Shown in pieces: positions 1 to 10,196 of a stretch of 64,000 bases of DNA. This DNA is from Prevotella sp. (GTDB lineage Bacteria; Bacteroidota; Bacteroidia; Bacteroidales; Bacteroidaceae): assembly GCA_022769285.1 (NCBI GenBank), contig JALEKD010000032.1, forward strand, positions 1 through 64,000, given 5' to 3'. How positions within the stretch are numbered: position 1 is the stretch's first letter; each line of letters opens with the position of its first letter. Under the pieces are notes generated by a model. The model saw only the letters and a program-made list of their open reading frames with translations. It did not search any database and was not told the origin of the DNA. The position numbers and the translations under genes are program-made.

Positions 1-423
1 TACGTCAACATGTACTTCCCTCTGGCCGACCTCAGTCTTATCACCGTCATCGAGGATGGCAATGCCGACAACCGCCTGGCAGGCATGGGCATCACCATCC
101 CTTCGCTCTCGCGCGCCCTGCAGAAGTGCCACCGCGGCCGCCTCTTCCCTTTCGGCTGGTATCACCTGCTGCGCGCCATCAAGTGGCACAAGACCGAGGG
201 TGTCGACCTGCTCCTCATGGGCTTCCTGCCCGAATACCGGGCCAAGGGCGCCAACGCGCTCCTCTTCGCAGACCTCATACCCCGCTACCAGGCTTACGGC
301 TTCAAGTGGGGCGAAAGCCAGGTCGAGATGGAGGGCAACGAGGGCGTGCAGAGCCAGTGGGGTCCCCTGCATCCCACCAACCACAAGCGCCGCCGCTGTT
401 ACCGTAAAAACATAGAACGATGA
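1..423 (+). CDS. GNAT-like N-acetyltransferase family protein, C-terminal part (5' end outside window)
   Basis: Frame open from base 1 ([16 protein letters not shown]...); ...[54 protein letters not shown] resembles Bacteroidales GNAT-like proteins; stop overlaps parE ATG (ATGA). Confidence 0.6.
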   Translation, partial: YVNMYFPLADLSLITVIEDGNADNRLAGMGITIPSLSRALQKCHRGRLFPFGWYHLLRAIKWHKTEGVDLLLMGFLPEYRAKGANALLFADLIPRYQAYGFKWGESQVEMEGNEGVQSQWGPLHPTNHKRRRCYRKNIER

Positions 424-2399
424 AAGAAGACGACATCGAGGCCCAGGCACCTGCCCAGGCGCAGCCTGTGTCTTATACCGACGACAATATACGCCACCTG
501 TCCGATATGGAGCACGTGCGCACACGTCCTGGCATGTATATAGGCCGCCTGGGCGACGGCAACCTGCCCGAGGACGGCATCTATGTGCTGCTCAAGGAGG
601 TGATAGACAACTCTATCGACGAGTTCAAGATGAACGCCGGCGACCGCATCGAGGTAGACATCACCGACAACCTGCGTGTCAGCGTGCGCGACTACGGTCG
701 CGGCATACCCCAGGGCAAGCTGGTCGAGGCTGTGAGCATGCTTAACACTGGCGGCAAGTACGACTCCAAGGCTTTTAAGAAGAGTGTGGGCCTCAATGGC
801 GTGGGTATCAAGGCTGTTAACGCCCTGAGCGCCCACTTCGAGGTGCGCTCGTACCGCGAGGGCCGTGTGCGCCATCTGGTCTTCGAGCGCGGCGTGCTCC
901 AGAACGACTATACCGAGCCCACTACCGACGAGAACGGTACTTACATTTACTTCGAGCCCGACAACACCCTCTTCCGCGACTACTCTTTCCACGACGACAT
1001 CGTGGAAACCATGCTCCGCAACTATACTTACCTCAACTCGGGCCTTACCATCATGTACAACGGCCGCCGCATACGCAGCCGTAACGGCCTGGAGGACCTG
1101 CTCACCGATAACATGACCGTCGAGGGGCTTTATCCTATCGTCCACATGAAGAACGACGACCTGGAGATAGCCTTCACCCACACCAACCAGTATGGCGAGG
1201 AGTACTACTCCTTTGTCAACGGTCAGCACACCACCCAGGGTGGCACCCATCAGAGCGCGTTCAAGGAGCACATCGCCAAGACCATCAAGGAGTTCTTCGG
1301 CAAGAGCTATGAGTACACAGACATACGCAATGGACTCGTGGCAGCCATCGCCATCAATGTGCAGGAGCCCGTCTTCGAGAGCCAGACCAAGATTAAGTTG
1401 GGTTCTACCCTCATGGCGCCTGGTGGCACCGAGACGGTCAATAAGTGTATCGGCGATTTTGTCAAGAAGGAGGTCGATAACTATCTGCACATACATACCG
1501 ATGTGGCCGAGGTCATCGAGAACAAGATTAAGGAGAGTGAGCGCGAGCGCAAGGCCATGGCCGGTGTTACCAAGTTGGCCCGCGAGCGTGCCAAGAAGGC
1601 CAACCTGCATAACCGCAAGTTACGCGACTGCCGCATACACTTCTCTGACGCTAAGAATGAGCGCAAGGAAGAGTCGTCGATATTCATCACCGAGGGCGAC
1701 TCGGCCAGCGGCTCCATCACCAAGAGCCGCGACGTGAACACGCAGGCCGTGTTCTCGCTCCGCGGAAAACCCCTCAACTCGTTCGGGCTTACCAAGAAGG
1801 TGGTATATGAGAACGAGGAGTTCAACCTGTTGCAGGCGGCGCTCGATATAGAGGACGGCCTGGACACGCTGCGCTACAACAAGGTCATCGTGGCTACCGA
1901 TGCCGATGTCGACGGTATGCACATCCGCCTGCTCATCATCACCTTCTTCCTGCAGTTCTTCCCCGACCTTATCAAGAAGGGCCATGTGTACGTGCTGCAG
2001 ACCCCCCTCTTCCGCGTGCGCAACAAGCGCTCCAAGATTAAGAACAAGCAGGTGCTGGCTGCGGCCGACCGCCAGCCTGGCAGCCGTAAGGGGCGCACCG
2101 ATTACATCGTGCGCTACTGCTATACCGACGAGGAGCGTCAGACTGCTATCCGCGAGCTGGGCCCCGACCCTGAGATAACCCGCTTTAAGGGCCTCGGAGA
2201 GATAGGACCCGATGAAATGGCTTATTTTATAGGTCCCGATATGCGCCTGGAGCAGGTCACCCTGCACAAGAACGACCAGGTGCAGAAGCTATTAGAGTAC
2301 TATATGGGCAAGAACACCATGGAGCGCCAGAACTTCATCATCGATAACCTGGTGGTCGAGGAAGACTTGCCCGAGGAAGACTCGGCCCCGCTGGACTGA
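420..2399 (+). CDS. parE: DNA topoisomerase IV subunit B (type IIA topoisomerase ATPase subunit)
   Basis: GHKL and TOPRIM motifs: [83 protein letters not shown]. Confidence 0.9.
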   Translation: MKEDDIEAQAPAQAQPVSYTDDNIRHLSDMEHVRTRPGMYIGRLGDGNLPEDGIYVLLKEVIDNSIDEFKMNAGDRIEVDITDNLRVSVRDYGRGIPQGKLVEAVSMLNTGGKYDSKAFKKSVGLNGVGIKAVNALSAHFEVRSYREGRVRHLVFERGVLQNDYTEPTTDENGTYIYFEPDNTLFRDYSFHDDIVETMLRNYTYLNSGLTIMYNGRRIRSRNGLEDLLTDNMTVEGLYPIVHMKNDDLEIAFTHTNQYGEEYYSFVNGQHTTQGGTHQSAFKEHIAKTIKEFFGKSYEYTDIRNGLVAAIAINVQEPVFESQTKIKLGSTLMAPGGTETVNKCIGDFVKKEVDNYLHIHTDVAEVIENKIKESERERKAMAGVTKLARERAKKANLHNRKLRDCRIHFSDAKNERKEESSIFITEGDSASGSITKSRDVNTQAVFSLRGKPLNSFGLTKKVVYENEEFNLLQAALDIEDGLDTLRYNKVIVATDADVDGMHIRLLIITFFLQFFPDLIKKGHVYVLQTPLFRVRNKRSKIKNKQVLAAADRQPGSRKGRTDYIVRYCYTDEERQTAIRELGPDPEITRFKGLGEIGPDEMAYFIGPDMRLEQVTLHKNDQVQKLLEYYMGKNTMERQNFIIDNLVVEEDLPEEDSAPLD

Positions 2400-2430
2400 G
2401 CCCTCTTTAACCCTTTGCAACATAACTAAG

Positions 2431-4002
2431 ATGAAAAGACTCATGTCAGTGGCCGTAGCCCTCATGGTGGGCTGTAGTATGGTGGCCCAGATACGGTTCA
2501 ATATGGGCGGTGCCAACCCGCTCAACAAGCTGCGCATGGCCGAGCTGGCCATCGCCAACCTGTACGTAGACTCCGTGTCGGACGACAAGTTGGTCGAGGA
2601 TGCCATCCGGGGCATGTTAGAGAAGCTGGATCCCCACTCGAGTTACTCTACGGCCAAGGAGACGAGCGCCCTGAACGAGCCCCTGAACGGATCGTTCGAC
2701 GGCATAGGCATACAGTTCAACATCTCGGCCGACACGCTTATCGTTATCAAGCCTGTGGTCAAGGGCCCGTCTGAGCGGGTGGGCATCATGGCCGGCGACC
2801 GTATCATAGCGGTCAACGACACCGCCATAGCCGGTGTCAAAATGACCCAGCAGGAGATAATGCACCGTCTGCGCGGCCCCAAGGGTACCAAGGTACGTGT
2901 AGACGTGGTGAGGCGCGGCATAGCCGGGGTGCTCCACTTTGTGGTGACCCGCGACAAGATACCCGTAACCACCCTCGACGCCGCCTACATGATACGCCCC
3001 ACGGTGGGCTACATCCGCATAGGCAGCTTTGGGCTCACTACCTACGACGAGTTTATGAAGGCCGTCACCGCACTGCGCAAGCAGGGCATGAAGAGCCTGG
3101 TGCTGGACCTGCAGGAGAACGGGGGCGGCTATATGCAGCCTGCCATCCAGATAGCCAACGAGTTTCTCGCCAAGGGCGACCTCATCGTGTACACCCAGGG
3201 CCGTAGCGAGGGGCGCCGCGATTTCCGTACCAATGGCAACGGCACCCTGCGCGATGTGCGCTTGGTGGTGCTGGTCAACGAGTTCTCGGCTTCGTCGTCA
3301 GAGATAGTCACCGGGGCGCTCCAGGATCAGGACCGTGCCATCGTGGTGGGCCGTCGCACCTTTGGCAAGGGACTGGTACAGCGTCCTATCGACTTCGGCG
3401 ACGGTTCCATGATGCGTATCACCGTGGCCCATTACTACACCCCGTCGGGCCGTTGTATCCAGAAGCCCTACACCAAGGGCAACGCTATGGACTACGCCAT
3501 GGATATAGACAAGCGCTACAAGCACGGCGAGTTTTACAGTGCTGACAGCATACACTTCGCTGACTCGCTCAAGTACTATACCCTTCGGCGCCACCGTACT
3601 GTCTACGGCGGCGGTGGCATCATGCCCGACTACTTTGTTCCCCTTGACACCACGCGTTACACTTCACTCCACCGCAAGCTCTGGGCCAGCGGTGTGATAG
3701 TTAGCAATATGGTTCAGTACATAGACCAGCATCGCAAGGAGTTGCGGAGCCGTTATGCCGATTTTTCCGATTTCAACGCCCGTTTTACCGTTCCTCAGTC
3801 GCTTACCGACAAGGTGCTGGCCGATGCTGCCAAGCAGAATATCAAGCCCCGCGACGACGATGAGCTTCGTATCTCGCTCCCCACGCTCCGTCTGCAGATG
3901 AAGGCGCTCGTGGCCCGCGACCTGTGGGAGATGAGCGACTACTTCCATGTCATCAACGAGGACAGTCCCGTGGTGCAACGGGCCCTTACGCTGATTAAGT
4001 AA
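2431..4002 (+). CDS. S41 family C-terminal processing peptidase with PDZ domain
   Basis: GIGIQFNISADTLIVIKPVVKGPSERVGIMAGDRI (PDZ); LVLDLQENGGGYMQPAI, NEFSASSSEIVTGALQDQDRAIVVGRRTFGKGLVQ (S41 Ser/Lys). Confidence 0.93.
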   Translation: MKRLMSVAVALMVGCSMVAQIRFNMGGANPLNKLRMAELAIANLYVDSVSDDKLVEDAIRGMLEKLDPHSSYSTAKETSALNEPLNGSFDGIGIQFNISADTLIVIKPVVKGPSERVGIMAGDRIIAVNDTAIAGVKMTQQEIMHRLRGPKGTKVRVDVVRRGIAGVLHFVVTRDKIPVTTLDAAYMIRPTVGYIRIGSFGLTTYDEFMKAVTALRKQGMKSLVLDLQENGGGYMQPAIQIANEFLAKGDLIVYTQGRSEGRRDFRTNGNGTLRDVRLVVLVNEFSASSSEIVTGALQDQDRAIVVGRRTFGKGLVQRPIDFGDGSMMRITVAHYYTPSGRCIQKPYTKGNAMDYAMDIDKRYKHGEFYSADSIHFADSLKYYTLRRHRTVYGGGGIMPDYFVPLDTTRYTSLHRKLWASGVIVSNMVQYIDQHRKELRSRYADFSDFNARFTVPQSLTDKVLADAAKQNIKPRDDDELRISLPTLRLQMKALVARDLWEMSDYFHVINEDSPVVQRALTLIK

Positions 4003-4034
4003 GGCACCCCGGAGGGGGGGATTTCAACCTCAGA

Positions 4035-4114
4035 AATTGTGGAAACCGACCTTTACGTTTCTCGGAGCCCTCTTTAGCGAGCTCGGAGCCGTCATTAGAA
4101 ACGTAAAGGTCGGT
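4035..4114 (+). repeat. Palindromic interspersed repeat family R, copy R1 (18-bp perfect terminal inverted repeats)
   Basis: ACCGACCTTTACGTTTCT (4035-4052) / AGAAACGTAAAGGTCGGT (4097-4114) around two CGGAGCCnTCnTTAG units; related copies near 12.45, 21.4, 29.05, 38.7 and 46.6 kb. Confidence 0.85.
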
Positions 4115-4526
4115 CTTTTCATTTCCCGCGGTTGCAACGAGGAAAAATCACAGCTATTTTAGGTGTGCAGGAACGCCCTCGCAAAAAGCGCGCTACTCAC
4201 GTGGAAGTTCCTATAGGGATTATTGAAAACGTGCAAACGGTCTTCTCGTTTGTACGAGGCCTACTTTTCTACCTTTCCGAGCGCTTCTTACCTTTTCCCT
4301 CCTTACTCCTTCTCCTTGGGAGGCTGTTTTCCGTGGTTCTATGGCCCTCTCCCGCGAAAAAATGGGAGTTCTGAGGGGGGGGGAAGGTCGGTTTTTAGTA
4401 TGCTAAAAAATAGCTCAAAATTCATTTTGGATATGATAAAAGTGACATTTACTGTTATTTTAGTCCTATCGGCACCTAAAAATTGCGCTGAGATGAATAT
4501 CTGATAAGTCAAGTGCCTTTTTCGTG

Positions 4527-4557
4527 TTTGTTTTTCTTGTCAGGAGTTGTAAATTTG
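4527..4557 (+). promoter_or_regulatory. Bacteroidetes-type promoter (TTTG-N19-TAAATTTG)
   Basis: TTTG at 4527-4530, 19-nt spacer, TAAATTTG at 4550-4557. Confidence 0.55.
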
Positions 4558-4780
4558 CAGTAATTAAAATAACAGAGCGGACAGTGGTCTGACTTAGGAG
4601 TTATAACATCTTTAATAGTTTCACTTCATAAAATTCGATATAAGGGTATTATGGTAGCTGCATGTGATATGTGGTTACCTTTTTTTTGTCCCTACGCGCG
4701 GCGCGATAATGGCGGTGTGGCTGAAGAAAAACGCGAATTAAGCCGTGAGAGCGATTTTTTTTGCGTACTTTTGCAGTAGA

Positions 4781-5902
4781 ATGAAAGTGACCCTGATGCG
4801 AATACCCTTGATGGTCGGCCTGTTACGGCGTGCAACCCGTGCCCTCGTGGTGGCGGCCACCCTGCTTGTGGCTTCCTGCCCCGCAGTGGTAGGAGCCGCG
4901 TCGGCCAGTGCCTCGTATGGCATCGCACCGGCGGCTGTCAGTGAGGACGAGTCGTGCTGTATAGACTGTACCCAGGGTTACCGCTATATGAAACGGGGTC
5001 GGTATGCCGACGCGCTGAATAGTTTCCGCGATGGCGAGAAAGTGTACAAGTGTACCCACGACACCATACACGCGCTCTTTGTGAGCCATTTCCTGCACCC
5101 ACAGTTTGAGTGCCTGCGCCAGCTACGGCGCTATGAGGAGGCCACGGGTGTGGCCTCCCGCATCATGCTGATACGCGACAGCCTGTCCAGCCGTTCCAGC
5201 CGTAGGCACCAGTCTGCCATTAACCACGCTGAGGCCACCGACACCTTGTCTGGCGTAACCCTGGCCACCCCCTGGTACTCGGTCAGCCTCTCGCCAGCCA
5301 GTTTTATTACCATTCTGTCTACAGCACTGCTGGTGGCCCTGATCCTGGCCTATCTGGCGGGCTACTATGTGCTCAAGGTGCGTCGCGCCTACCGCTCCCA
5401 GGTGGCCGTCATGAACAGGCTTAACCGCATACGCCACATAGTGTATGGCTCTACCGAAGGGGCCGATATCCGCCTGCCCGCCGATGCGTCCAGCATCAGG
5501 ACCTGGGCCAGCCGCCCGGGCATATCGGCCGACGAGCGGCTGCTGGCCACCATCATGCAGACCATCGTGGAGAAGAAGATGTACCTCAACCCCAACCTTA
5601 CGCGCGCCGATGTTATCAGCGAGGTCTACGTGCCCAAGAATAAGTTTGCCCAGTTGTTCAAGACCTACGTGGGCACCTCGTTCAGGACTTATATCAACAA
5701 CCTCCGCATAGACGAGGCCGTCAGCCTCTTCAAGACACACCCTGAATATACCGTCGAAGCTATCGCCCGCGAGTGTGGCATGGCCTCGGCACAGACCTTC
5801 TACCGTGTTTTCAGTGACACTCTGGGCATGTCGCCGGCCGAATACCGTGCCCACCTGCAGCGCAGGTGCGACGAGGACGAAAAAGAGGAGCCTGGCGACT
5901 GA
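4781..5902 (+). CDS. Membrane-anchored AraC-family transcriptional regulator
   Basis: Hydrophobic N-terminus, internal TM segment (TILSTALLVALILAYLAGYYV), C-terminal AraC HTH (IDEAVSLFKTHPEYTVEAIARECGMASAQTFYRVFSDTLGMSPAEYR). Start chosen at MKVTLMRIP, not the upstream ORF-track start. Confidence 0.8.
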   Translation: MKVTLMRIPLMVGLLRRATRALVVAATLLVASCPAVVGAASASASYGIAPAAVSEDESCCIDCTQGYRYMKRGRYADALNSFRDGEKVYKCTHDTIHALFVSHFLHPQFECLRQLRRYEEATGVASRIMLIRDSLSSRSSRRHQSAINHAEATDTLSGVTLATPWYSVSLSPASFITILSTALLVALILAYLAGYYVLKVRRAYRSQVAVMNRLNRIRHIVYGSTEGADIRLPADASSIRTWASRPGISADERLLATIMQTIVEKKMYLNPNLTRADVISEVYVPKNKFAQLFKTYVGTSFRTYINNLRIDEAVSLFKTHPEYTVEAIARECGMASAQTFYRVFSDTLGMSPAEYRAHLQRRCDEDEKEEPGD

Positions 5903-5915
5903 CGCGCCAGGCTCC
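5887..5915 (+). terminator. Hairpin overlapping the AraC stop codon (11-bp perfect stem, TGA in loop)
   Basis: GGAGCCTGGCG-actgacg-CGCCAGGCTCC. Confidence 0.55.
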
Positions 5916-5998
5916 CCATATATAGCCATCCTTATTTATTATCCTATGCGGTACACCACCGAGGTACACACTACTTGTTGAACAGCGATGTTTTGCAA

Positions 5999-6511
5999 TT
6001 ATTCTTTAGTACAATAACCACCATCGCGTAGGCCATCTTTATTAACCAGCCGATTAAGGCTTTCGGCAATGCCTTGCATGAGTCTTTTACTCCATCCCAG
6101 TTCTTCACCCTTCTGGTACCACCATGTAAAGAACTCGGAATACTCTTTGTGTGTCTTTTCATATCCCTTAGCGTTAAAATCAAAAAGAGCCTTGTGTGTA
6201 TTAATAAATTCGCTGAGAGAGCGGATATGTGCGGCCTCTTCATTTGTCCACGTGAACGATTTTTGGACTTCGTCTATCTTTTCCAGCCAGAATTGCCGTC
6301 GTTGTTTTGGGCTAAGTACGGGCCATGCCCATAGTTGATGTTGACGATCCAGCTTACAATAGTCTTGTCGAGACATCCGCTGTATTTTTTTGCCGTTTTC
6401 AATAAGCCACTGCTGCTTGTCACGTGGCTGGTTGGAAATCTGTTGTGAAGAATGGCAAGCAGATATAATCAATATCGCAGCAAGTGACAAAAACTTAGTT
6501 ATATATTTCAT
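5999..6511 (-). CDS. Lipoprotein, fulvocin C-related paralogue lacking the Cys-rich C-terminal domain
   Basis: Lipobox LIISAC; shares W-rich segments with the adjacent ORF (..WLEKIDEVQKSFTW.. / ..WKDKFEELKKLKW..; EELGWSKRLMQGIAESLNRLVNKDG / EELGWTDNLCKAILCSPNRVLNKKG). Confidence 0.65.
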   Translation of the reverse strand: MKYITKFLSLAAILIISACHSSQQISNQPRDKQQWLIENGKKIQRMSRQDYCKLDRQHQLWAWPVLSPKQRRQFWLEKIDEVQKSFTWTNEEAAHIRSLSEFINTHKALFDFNAKGYEKTHKEYSEFFTWWYQKGEELGWSKRLMQGIAESLNRLVNKDGLRDGGYCTKE

Positions 6512-6524
6512 AGTTCATATTAAT

Positions 6525-7283
6525 TTATACACACATTCCAGAGCATGTGCTGAGGCCGAAAGGGCCACATCCTATTGTTGTCGCACTACATTTCCTATAC
6601 TCACAGGCTTGGCCTGTAAGGCCGCATAAATTCCAATTGTTAACAGAACATTCACACTCTGGTATTTTGTTGATTTCCATTGTATCTATATCTGCATTTC
6701 CACCTTCTCCAGGGTCTATTCCCCCATCGATAGTATCTATGTCATTGTAGTAAACAATTCTGAATTTTCCATTGAGGGTATTAGCTTTTTTAAAAGTATG
6801 TACCATTGCTAAATCCCCTTTTTTATTTAGCACTCTATTTGGTGAACAAAGAATTGCTTTACACAAATTATCAGTCCACCCTAATTCTTCGGTACCATAT
6901 TGACACCATTTATAGGCAAATATGTCAAGTTCATCTAATTGGCTATCTGACAATTCCTGAGAATACCAATCTGAATGTTGATTTAAAAATAACAGTGCTT
7001 TTTGTATATGTTGCCATTCCTGTTTATTCCATTTAAGTTTTTTCAATTCTTCAAACTTATCTTTCCATAGTTGGACTTTTTGTTTAGTGGTCATTGCTCT
7101 GAATACTGCTTTTTTGTAGATTTCATTTAAGGCACTCCAATCTTTTCGGGATATTTTCCTTATTTCTAAAAGATTTTCAGCGACACTTTTATTAATTTGC
7201 GGATTGCAGCTATAAACATGGTCGGCATCTTGTGAGCATGATACTGCTAAAAGTAGCAGAAAAAAATAAATCAATTTTTTCAT
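6525..7283 (-). CDS. Bacteriocin fulvocin C-related lipoprotein with 8-Cys C-terminal domain
   Basis: Lipobox LLAVSC; C-terminus CECSVNNWNLCGLTGQACEYRKCSATTIGCGPFGLSTCSGMCV has eight Cys starting with CxC, as in fulvocin C-like domains. Confidence 0.7.
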   Translation of the reverse strand: MKKLIYFFLLLLAVSCSQDADHVYSCNPQINKSVAENLLEIRKISRKDWSALNEIYKKAVFRAMTTKQKVQLWKDKFEELKKLKWNKQEWQHIQKALLFLNQHSDWYSQELSDSQLDELDIFAYKWCQYGTEELGWTDNLCKAILCSPNRVLNKKGDLAMVHTFKKANTLNGKFRIVYYNDIDTIDGGIDPGEGGNADIDTMEINKIPECECSVNNWNLCGLTGQACEYRKCSATTIGCGPFGLSTCSGMCV

Positions 7284-7296
7284 AATGATAAAGTTT

Positions 7297-7722
7297 TTAG
7301 TTAAAAATGGTTCCTTTTACTCTGAGTATTTTATAAGCATTTTCTGCAGAAGATAATATAATAATGGACTTGTTGATATTTCCATATTGCTTCGTGAGAT
7401 CTACATCTATGGTTAAGATTTCTTCTTTTTGAGGTCTTATGACTATTGAAGAAAGTGATGGTTTTAGGCATCCACAAGATACGTCAATTTTATTTATACT
7501 AATATTATTATTTCCATCATTTCTTAGTTTGAACGTACATTTTATATGTTTTTTTGCTTGATGTACTTTCCCAAAAGAAATAATAGAATCTTGAACCGAT
7601 AAATAAGATACTAAATTATTCTTTCTGAGATGTGCTTTAGGGGATGTCGCCGATTTAGAACAGCTAACGGATATTGCACAGCAAATAAATAGTATAAAAA
7701 AGGGCTTTAATTTTTTTAGCAT
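7297..7722 (-). CDS. DUF1573-domain lipoprotein
   Basis: Lipobox AISVSC; SIISFGKVHQAKKHIKCTFKLRNDGNNNISINKIDVSCGCLKPSLS...KEEILTIDVDL typical of DUF1573. Confidence 0.75.
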   Translation of the reverse strand: MLKKLKPFFILFICCAISVSCSKSATSPKAHLRKNNLVSYLSVQDSIISFGKVHQAKKHIKCTFKLRNDGNNNISINKIDVSCGCLKPSLSSIVIRPQKEEILTIDVDLTKQYGNINKSIIILSSAENAYKILRVKGTIFN

Positions 7723-7836
7723 GGTTAAAATGATGATGATAATTTTTACAAAAATAACGATAAAATTGGCAACTCCTCATTTTTTATTGTTAATAAATGA
7801 TAAGAATACGAATAGTGGTGAAATATGTTAGTTAAA

Positions 7837-7890
7837 TAGCTACTTCTTATATACACGATTAATCGGTTGTTGGTATATATGAAGTAGCTA
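7837..7890. repeat. Long inverted repeat (about 18-bp arms) in AT-rich intergenic region
   Basis: TAGCTACTTCTTATATAC (7837-7854) / GTATATATGAAGTAGCTA (7873-7890), one mismatch. Confidence 0.7.
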
Positions 7891-7974
7891 AATGTAAAGA
7901 GAATAAAAAAAGTTTCCTATTAGTAATTATAATTGAATGAAAATATTGTGATATTACTCCCTGGTGATTTGAAT

Positions 7975-9711
7975 TTACCGTTTAATATAGAATACAGCAG
8001 CGGAGAAAGGACTCAAGGTTAGTACATCTATTGCTGCCTTGCAGTTATATCGAGCCTTGCCACTCACCATGACGGCCTTGGCCCTGCCACCCTGTGTGGG
8101 TATGGTGGCCTTAACGGCTTTCTCCGACGGGTTGAGGGCCACCACGTACACCTGGCCGTCCAGGCTGCGCTGGTAGACCATGGGGTAAGGTTTGTCCTTG
8201 CCGCTCAGCAGCGCCCAGGCTGCTGTGTTGCCTAAGGCAGGCGTCTGCTGACGCAGGCTGATGAGCGCGCGCACGAAGTTGAGCATCGATGCGCGGTCCT
8301 TTTCCTCGGCGGCCACCGTGATGCGGCCCCCGTCGGTGCTCACGGGCAGATACAGCTTGTCGGGCGTACACGTGGAGAAGCCCGCCGTGGCTCCGGCCTC
8401 CCACTGCATGGGCGTGCGCGTTCCCGCGCGCTCGTTGGCCCCCTCCACGTTGGGCGCGTCGGGTATAAACTTCATCCCTATCTCGTCACCGTAATATATA
8501 AAAGGTATGGTGGGCATGGTGAGGAAGAAAGTCATGGCCACCTTGAGCTGGTCTACCGTGTTGCGCGTGCCCACGTTGGGCCGCTGGAAGTCGTGGTTGG
8601 CCGTTGGGATGGCTATAAAGGCGTTAGCCGACCGCGCGCGGTTGTAACAGGGCGTAAAGTTGTCGATAAACTCGGCTATCTGGCCCTTTCCCGTGCGGTT
8701 GAAGTAGCTGTACTCAAACTTAGAGCGCTCTCCGTAAGGCGTGCCCTTGTCAAAGAAGAGCGAGGGATAGCCCGGGCGGTTGAAATGGAGCAAGAAGTCG
8801 ATGTTGAAGCCAGCAGGGATAGAGAGCATGGGGTTGCCCCACTCAGAGATGAGTACACACTCGGGATAGTGCTGGTCTTTCCACCGCCGCATCTCTTGCC
8901 AGAGCGCCAGGATGGCGCTGCGGTCGTTGTCGTTCTTGACCAGCGACGACGCCATGTCGACCCTGAAGCCGTCAATGCCCTTGTCGAACCAGAAGGCCAT
9001 CACGTTGCGCATCTCGCGGCGTACCGCCTGTGGCCCCGGAGCCGTCACCGCCTGTTCCCAGGGATGCCGCGGGTCTGGGTGCGCATATCCGTAGTTGAGC
9101 GCAGGCTGGCTTTCGTAGTAGTTCTTCATGTAGTAGCGTGCCCGCGGATAAGGGCTCTCCACGTACAAGCCACGGCCGTCAGAGCTGGGGTGTGCCGAGG
9201 CGTGGCGCTGGCGTATCAACTCCTGCTCGCGAGGCGAGATGCTGTCCAGCCAGATGTAGTAGTCGCTGTAGCGGCTGTTGCGGTCGGCCGTGCCCGACTG
9301 GCGGAACCACTCGCAGCGGTCCGACGTGTGTCCGGCCACGAGGTCCAGACACACCTTGATGCCCCGCTTGTGCGCCTCGGTGGTGAGCCGTACCATATCG
9401 GTATTGGTACCGAAGCGCGGGTCTATCTTGTAGAAGTCTATCACGTCGTACCCACCGTCTATCCATCCCGACTCGAACACTGGGTTAAGCCACAGCGCGT
9501 TTACCCCTAACGACTGGATGTAGTCCAGCTTAGAGATAATGCCCTGCAGGTCACCGATGCCGTTGCCATCGCTGTCCTTGAACGAAGAAGGGTAAATCTG
9601 GTAGAATACGGCCTTGTCCAGCCACTGTGGCCCCTTGGCTGCGGTCTGCGCCGGGGCCTGTGCGGCCATGGCCAGCATGGCCATAGCCGTTGCAATAAGT
9701 CTTTTCATCAT
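7975..9711 (-). CDS. GH13 alpha-amylase family glycoside hydrolase, secreted
   Basis: Signal peptide MMKRLIATAMAMLAMAAQAPAQ; AVFYQIYPSSFKDSDGNGIGDLQGI, GIDGFRVDMAS, NHDFQRPN. ORF-track N-terminus trimmed. Confidence 0.9.
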   Translation of the reverse strand: MMKRLIATAMAMLAMAAQAPAQTAAKGPQWLDKAVFYQIYPSSFKDSDGNGIGDLQGIISKLDYIQSLGVNALWLNPVFESGWIDGGYDVIDFYKIDPRFGTNTDMVRLTTEAHKRGIKVCLDLVAGHTSDRCEWFRQSGTADRNSRYSDYYIWLDSISPREQELIRQRHASAHPSSDGRGLYVESPYPRARYYMKNYYESQPALNYGYAHPDPRHPWEQAVTAPGPQAVRREMRNVMAFWFDKGIDGFRVDMASSLVKNDNDRSAILALWQEMRRWKDQHYPECVLISEWGNPMLSIPAGFNIDFLLHFNRPGYPSLFFDKGTPYGERSKFEYSYFNRTGKGQIAEFIDNFTPCYNRARSANAFIAIPTANHDFQRPNVGTRNTVDQLKVAMTFFLTMPTIPFIYYGDEIGMKFIPDAPNVEGANERAGTRTPMQWEAGATAGFSTCTPDKLYLPVSTDGGRITVAAEEKDRASMLNFVRALISLRQQTPALGNTAAWALLSGKDKPYPMVYQRSLDGQVYVVALNPSEKAVKATIPTQGGRAKAVMVSGKARYNCKAAIDVLTLSPFSAAVFYIKR

Positions 9712-9770
9712 TATACAAGTTTTTAGGTGATGTCTTAGATAGGTCGGGCAGGGTAGGGCAGTGCCCGCCC

Positions 9771-10196
9771 CTATGCCCCGTACTGCTCCCGGAGCGCCAG
9801 CGCCCGGTTCTCGGCAGCCTCCATCAGCTCGCGCTCGCCAGGGCCCTTGTCGTTGATACCGCAAAGGTGCAGTATGCCGTGGATGATGACGCGGTGGAGC
9901 TCGTCGTCGTACGACTTGCCGAAGAGCTCGGCGTTGCTGCGCACCGTGTCGAGGCTTATCACGATGTCGCCGCTGATGATGTCGCCCTCGTCGTAGTCGA
10001 AGGTGATGACATCGGTATAATAGTTGTGTCCCAGATACTCATTGTTTACCTCGAGTATCTTCTCGTCGTTAACAAACATGTAGCCTATCTCGCCCACCTT
10101 ACGTTTGTAGGTGGCCGCCACAGCCTTTATCCATGCGTTGGTGGCCCGTTTCTTGATGGCCGGCATCCTTACGCCATCTACGTTATATGTTATCAT
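9771..10196 (-). CDS. ybeY: Endoribonuclease YbeY (rRNA maturation)
   Basis: HRVIIHGILHLCGINDKGPGERELMEAAE (HGxLHLxGxDH-like metal-binding motif), FVNDEKILEVNNEYLGHNYYTDVITF. Confidence 0.9.
   Translation of the reverse strand: MITYNVDGVRMPAIKKRATNAWIKAVAATYKRKVGEIGYMFVNDEKILEVNNEYLGHNYYTDVITFDYDEGDIISGDIVISLDTVRSNAELFGKSYDDELHRVIIHGILHLCGINDKGPGERELMEAAENRALALREQYGA

Noticed and set aside
399-1610. 403-aa minus-strand ORF opposite parE
   Set aside because: Shadow ORF antisense to a strongly conserved topoisomerase; no recognisable domain, low-complexity V/L/G/H composition typical of antisense frames in GC-rich genes.
8593-9510. 305-aa plus-strand ORF opposite the GH13 gene
   Set aside because: Antisense shadow ORF of a clear amylase-family gene.
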